A DNA stretch of 64,000 nucleotides, taken from NCBI GenBank assembly GCA_963575745.1, contig CAUYUJ010001399.1:1-64000 (forward strand), in the 5' to 3' direction. The notes under the pieces were generated by a model. That model had not been told where the DNA came from. It saw nothing but the letters and a program-made list of their open reading frames with translations, and made no database searches. The first letter of the stretch is position 1. Each line of letters begins with the position of its first letter. This document shows, one piece after another, positions 62,843-64,000 of this stretch. Source of the stretch: Prorocentrum cordatum (Eukaryota > Sar > Dinophyceae > Prorocentrales > Prorocentraceae). A program made the translations under genes and the position numbers.

Positions 62843-63320
62843 TTACCGCCCTGGCAGGTGTGCGTCTGCGTGCTGGCCAGACGGCAACTGAGAACTGAGA
62901 AGTGAGAAACTGAAGCGGTCAGGGGCACCCAGCGCAGCGTACTTATATCCGTTCGGTGGGACAACCGCAGCATCAGGGATCTCGCCGTTCCAGCGGCAGT
63001 CCCAAAAGCGACGAGCGGCGGTCTCGGGAGCCAGGCCACATCCAGGGCAGAGACCTCTGGTGCATGACTCGTGGCCAGCAGTCGCCAGCCCATCCTTTGT
63101 CCAAAGACCTCCGATCATGATGATCCTGCGCATCCCCGCAGACTCGAAGGATCCATCCTTTTTTCCAGTTTTGTTTTAAAAAACTTACGAGGGACAGTCA
63201 AATCAACTCCTCCTTCCAAGCCTGATGCTAGGAAGTGCTTAGCGACCGTGAGCCAAGACAGATCCAGGCGCAGCTCCTTGAGGGTCCACAGGGCATGCGG
63301 GAAGTTCCGTCGCAGGGGCG
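62843..63320 (-). pseudogene. LINE-3 RT-distal region with Cys/His motif
   Basis: Minus-strand frames carry FPHALWTLKELRLDLSWLTV (about 63310-63250), then GLWTKDGLATAGHESCTRGL, CPGCGLAPETAARRFWDCRW and NGEIPDAAVVPPNG. The last part is the zf-RVT pattern W-T-x-D-R-x-A ... C-x2-C ... E-T-x2-H-R-x-W-x-C, with Arg in place of the His. It follows the RT thumb in LINE proteins. Confidence 0.65.
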
Positions 63321-63983
63321 CTGGCGCGCATCGCTTGGGGAAGGTCTGGCAGACCGGGCTTCGATCTTGGCCGTGGCCCGCTCGACAAGTACGACTTGGA
63401 CGGCTTCGACAGTTAGCAGGGCACGCGTGGGCGCATCAAAGCCGTGGCAGCACGTCCCCCGGTGCTGTTCCCGATGTTCTGCGGTTTCCTCGCGGTCGTT
63501 GTGGCGTTCGCGCCGGTGCTTTGGCTCATCGCGGTCGTCTTCGTGGCGCTCGTGGAGGTGTCCCAGGATGTAGGGGGGAACTTGTCGAGGTCAAAAAGAG
63601 AGATCTTGGCCGCGATGGGTCCGCGGACTTTCTCTGTCATGTGCGTTTGGACTTTCCAAGCGCCTCCAGGGTAACTTGCCAGCAGCTAGCAAGCTCCGTC
63701 CGCATCTTGCGGTCCGAGGCGTGTCAGGCAACATGGAACGCGATCAGCTGTTCATAACGACGCCTAAGCTGGAGATCATATTTGGCAGAGCTCGCCAGCC
63801 CAAGAACCGGAGTGGCGCAGGCCCCAGGGGGCCCAAGAGCCAGAGCGCATGGCCGCTTGGGCTCTCGTGCCTCGTGAGCTGGATTCGGCCTCCAGCGGGG
63901 CCCAACACCTGATGTCTCCAGGAACCAGCCGCCAGGACCCCAGGCTCATAAAGCTTGCTAGCTCTACCAACGACGCGCGGCAA
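63321..63983 (-). other. Worn LINE-3 RT-connection sequence
   Basis: Minus-strand frame 63983-63744 reads SKLYEPGVLAAGSWRHQVLG, reminiscent of the region after the RT palm (L-Y-x-x-G-V-x-P-A-x-x-Y-G-x-x-V). The rest is shifted and not followed. Plus-strand frames here (for example 63444-63674) are probably shadows, although one contains a hydrophobic run. Confidence 0.35.
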
Positions 63984-64000
63984 ACAACGCGCGCGTTCGG

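Larger units (their letters stand above)
61038..63983 (-). mobile_element. LINE-3: 3' part of a non-LTR element, minus strand
   Basis: Reading the minus strand from the window edge: worn RT-distal sequence, a Cys/His motif after RT (63133-62980), a (CCT)n microsatellite (62774-62660), RNase H (62250-61571) and a zinc-ribbon-like C-terminus (61568-61038). RNase H followed by a zinc domain is the arrangement of several LINE clades. The RT catalytic palm would lie beyond the window. Frameshifts separate the parts. Confidence 0.7.

Overview
The window looks like nuclear DNA of a dinoflagellate. Four observations support this. Three relics of the dinoflagellate trans-spliced leader (CCATTTTGGCTCAAG core) lie at 5601, 13796 and 21552. 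The DNA is GC-rich and full of simple-sequence and minisatellite arrays. There are decayed non-LTR (LINE) and Ty1/copia-type elements of the kind common in dinoflagellates. No operons, rRNA, tRNA or compact gene clusters are visible. The composition and the CTTGGGGCC arrays suggest a Prorocentrum-like genome, but the genus is a guess.

Layout. 0-13 kb is almost entirely repeats: purine GGA tracts, CTTGGGGCC arrays with conserved end modules, (CAT)n tracts, GGGACAGTGG minisatellites, a nine-copy 73-bp tandem array, and a mirrored array of about 70-bp units. LINE-1 occupies 13.8-18.95 kb. It is headed by a spliced-leader relic and carries ORF1, an AP endonuclease, a 757-codon open RT frame and a C-terminal Cys/His motif. 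19-21.3 kb is (TA)n, poly-C and (CATC)n. LINE-2 occupies 21.55-26.1 kb. It is headed by a double spliced-leader relic and is broken by many frameshifts. 26-30.7 kb shows little that can be named. A copia-type element (copia-I) runs from about 30.7 to 42.7 kb in the order gag, CCCH fingers, aspartic protease, integrase, linker, RT start. Its linker is split by about 4 kb of repeats, and it ends at a 100-N assembly gap. 42.8-49.7 kb is again microsatellites, with one orphan zinc-ribbon ORF at 45.9 kb and a four-copy compound minisatellite at 47.8-48.96 kb.

A second copia-type element (copia-II) lies at about 49.8-59.3 kb. Gag with a zinc knuckle is followed by about 4 kb of unplaced sequence, then integrase, RT and RNase H. 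The middle part includes a frame ending in a RapZ-C-terminal-like domain. The whole segment is bracketed by a perfect 40-nt inverted repeat, which is unusual for an LTR-type element. At the right edge (61.0-64.0 kb, minus strand) is a third LINE tail with an RT-distal zinc motif, an RNase H domain and a C-terminal zinc-ribbon domain.

The protein-coding content is therefore mostly mobile-element debris. LINE-1's RT frame is the best-preserved reading frame. The only candidate cellular-type domain is the RapZ-like one. Spliced-leader relics abutting (TA)n tracts suggest that processed, trans-spliced mRNAs were reverse-transcribed and reinserted into simple-sequence DNA.
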